Below are positions 63,072 to 64,000 of a stretch of 64,000 nucleotides of DNA, in pieces. Numbering within the stretch: position 1 is the stretch's first letter; each line of letters starts with the position of its first letter. The notes below the pieces were generated by a model. The model had not been told where the DNA came from and searched no databases. It saw only the letters and a program-made list of their open reading frames with translations. Source of the stretch: Microbaculum sp051390635 (GTDB lineage: Bacteria > Pseudomonadota > Alphaproteobacteria > Rhizobiales > Tepidamorphaceae); the NCBI RefSeq assembly GCF_051390635.1, contig NZ_JBPODT010000001.1, forward strand, positions 682,001 to 746,000, written 5' to 3'. Position numbers and translations under genes: made by a program.

Positions 63072-63144
63072 CGTCATGCCCGGGCTCGACCCGGGCATCT
63101 TGTGCCACGCGCCCGGGATTGCCGGGTCAAGCCCGGCAATGACG
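63072..63144. repeat. Two oppositely oriented CGTCATGCCCGGGCTCG palindromes
   Basis: CGTCATGCCCGGGCTCGACC at 63072 and its mirror GGGATTGCCGGGTCAAGCCC GGCAATGACG ending at 63144 belong to the family at 30957. They lie between the two 140-bp composite repeats. Confidence 0.75.
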
Positions 63145-63235
63145 TGGAGGAGGAGTTTGGCAGGCGCTGGATGCGACCCATCGGCGGCAACATCGCAAGC
63201 AATCCTGCGTGGATGGGCTGCATGGGTCCCGTCAA

Positions 63236-63375
63236 GTCCGGGACACGGGTTTGTTCGGGTGGCACGGCCGAGCTTCACACCAAAGCCGCGTGCTCCGGGC
63301 TTGACCCGGAGCCCAGGGGACGGCTGGCGAGACCTCTCTGCCTCCGCTCGTTCCCGCGAAAGCGGGACTCCGCAA
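63236..63375. repeat. 140-bp composite repeat, copy 2
   Basis: GTCCGGGACACGGGTTTGTT, GTGGCACGGC, the GCTCCGGGCTTGACCCGGAG palindrome, GACCTCTCTGCCTCCGCTC and TTCCCGCGAAAGCGGGACTC follow the module order of copy 1 with about 80 per cent identity by eye. Confidence 0.8.
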
Positions 63376-63407
63376 GCCGTGGCGCGAGGCCGTGCCCCAG
63401 GCGGGCC

Positions 63408-63434
63408 GATCCCCGCTTGCGCGGGGAGGAGCGG
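63408..63434. repeat. Inverted copy of the TCCCGCGAAAGCGGGA palindrome
   Basis: GATCCCCGCTTGCGCGGGGA GGAGCGG mirrors the palindrome at 63345-63371, as the pair at 1895/1957 does. Confidence 0.7.
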
Positions 63435-64000
63435 CCGGGACGGGCGCGTGAAGGGATCGGGATCAGTTCTGCCGATTCCATTCTTCTTTTCAGTCTCTTA
63501 CGCGAATTCCGAGCCCATTTTCTTCACGCCTTGCGAAACGGGCGTATCCTAGCCCCCATCCCCTTCCACGCGGGGGCGTGCCTGGATCCGACACGGGCTC
63601 ACGCGGAAGGGGAGCGGCGCCTCCATGGTCCGTCGTCGGGACGGATCATCGGGGAGGATGTGGATCGCCGGTCCCGTACTACGGCGGGGCCGTGGTAGAC
63701 CAGCACGACAACGCCGGTCGCCGGGGCGCGCGTCAGGCTCCCATGGTCGGGGGTACAACGGCGAACCGCAGCGATACGGCCGCAGGCGGTCCGAGGGTCC
63801 AGAAATCGCCGCGGCGGGCGCTCGCAGGAGCACCGTTTCGGACTACCCGCATTGGTGCTTTCGCGAGCGCCCGCGCCCCATCGGGGCGGATGATGGGTTC
63901 TTTGAAAAGCGGCGACCGCCGCCGCGCTGAATCGGAATTGCGCCCCCCGCGCGTTGGACGCCGGGGCGGATTACGCATGCCTCGGCCTGTCTTTGGCGGG
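63435..64000. other. Stretch without a recognised gene at the window end
   Basis: Frames on both strands are open but their products are Arg/Pro/Gly-rich and show no family motif. An inverted repeat CCCCTTCCACGCG near 63561 pairs with CACGCGGAAGGGG near 63601. Further short hairpins follow. A -35/-10-like pair (CTTCAC and TATCCT, 17 apart) precedes it near 63524-63552. A structured RNA or the regulatory region of a gene beyond the window is possible; neither can be shown. Confidence 0.3.

Noticed and set aside
63625..63930. Possible gene near the window end
   Set aside because: All three plus frames and one minus frame are open; none has a convincing start, composition or family motif.

Overview
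The window is high-GC, gene-dense chromosomal DNA of an alphaproteobacterium, most likely of the order Hyphomicrobiales (Rhizobiales). Supporting signs are two BA14K-family secreted proteins, two Omp25/RopB-type beta-barrels, DUF992, DUF1176 and DUF6455 proteins, the trxB-lysR pair, the SDR-uvrC pair, and several short palindromic repeat families typical of that order. No rRNA, tRNA, CRISPR array, prophage or insertion sequence was seen. No genus can be named from the sequence alone.

Layout. 1-6.9 kb: the end of carB, greA, a repeat cluster, a divergent MurA with an Lrp/AsnC regulator on the minus strand, a MarR-GNAT fusion with its probable operator, an ELM1-family protein and a 2OG-Fe(II) oxygenase. 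6.9-9.1 kb: trxB, a LysR regulator and a strong small-RNA candidate carrying CCTCCTCCC. 9.1-20.6 kb: msrP, an EF-G-like GTPase, EamA, MATE and MFS transporters, a TPR protein, a pseudogene split by one stop codon, GST, BON-LysM, a soluble sugar dehydrogenase and an SRPBCC protein. 20.6-22.2 kb: a second RNA candidate and three small membrane proteins in a row. 22.3-31 kb: a SAF-domain oxidoreductase divergent from a complete tripartite tricarboxylate transporter (tctCBA), two small secreted proteins, a PhyH oxygenase with a GntR regulator, and aspartate aminotransferase. 31-41 kb: a DUF6455 protein near an FNR-type box, a luciferase-like monooxygenase, a crotonase, a secreted metallopeptidase, an ABC exporter, an SH3 protein, an Omp and MltB. 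41-44.3 kb: a third RNA candidate and uvrB with long repeat-containing tails. 44.5-58.5 kb: an envelope and secretome island with a BA14K protein, two paralogous trypsin-like proteases, two tandem four-cysteine secreted proteins, RlpA, RNase T2, many unknown secreted proteins and a second Omp, mixed with a metallo-beta-lactamase-fold hydrolase, a cupin, a cold-shock protein and a PLP decarboxylase. 58.8-62.9 kb: a Ca2+/Na+ antiporter, an SDR and uvrC. 62.9-64 kb: repeat-packed intergenic DNA.

Most genes stand alone or in pairs, not in long operons. The clearest functional units are lrp-murA, trxB-lysR, tctCBA with its divergent dehydrogenase, gntR-phyH, RNase T2 with its upstream secreted partner, and SDR-uvrC. 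No defence, secondary-metabolite or other complex novel system is evident. The most unusual features are palindromic and 39-bp repeats carried in frame inside two nucleotide-excision-repair genes (uvrC and uvrB), CCUCC-type small RNA candidates, the Cys-to-Asp MurA, and the tandem C-x29-C-x19-C-x27-C secreted paralogues.
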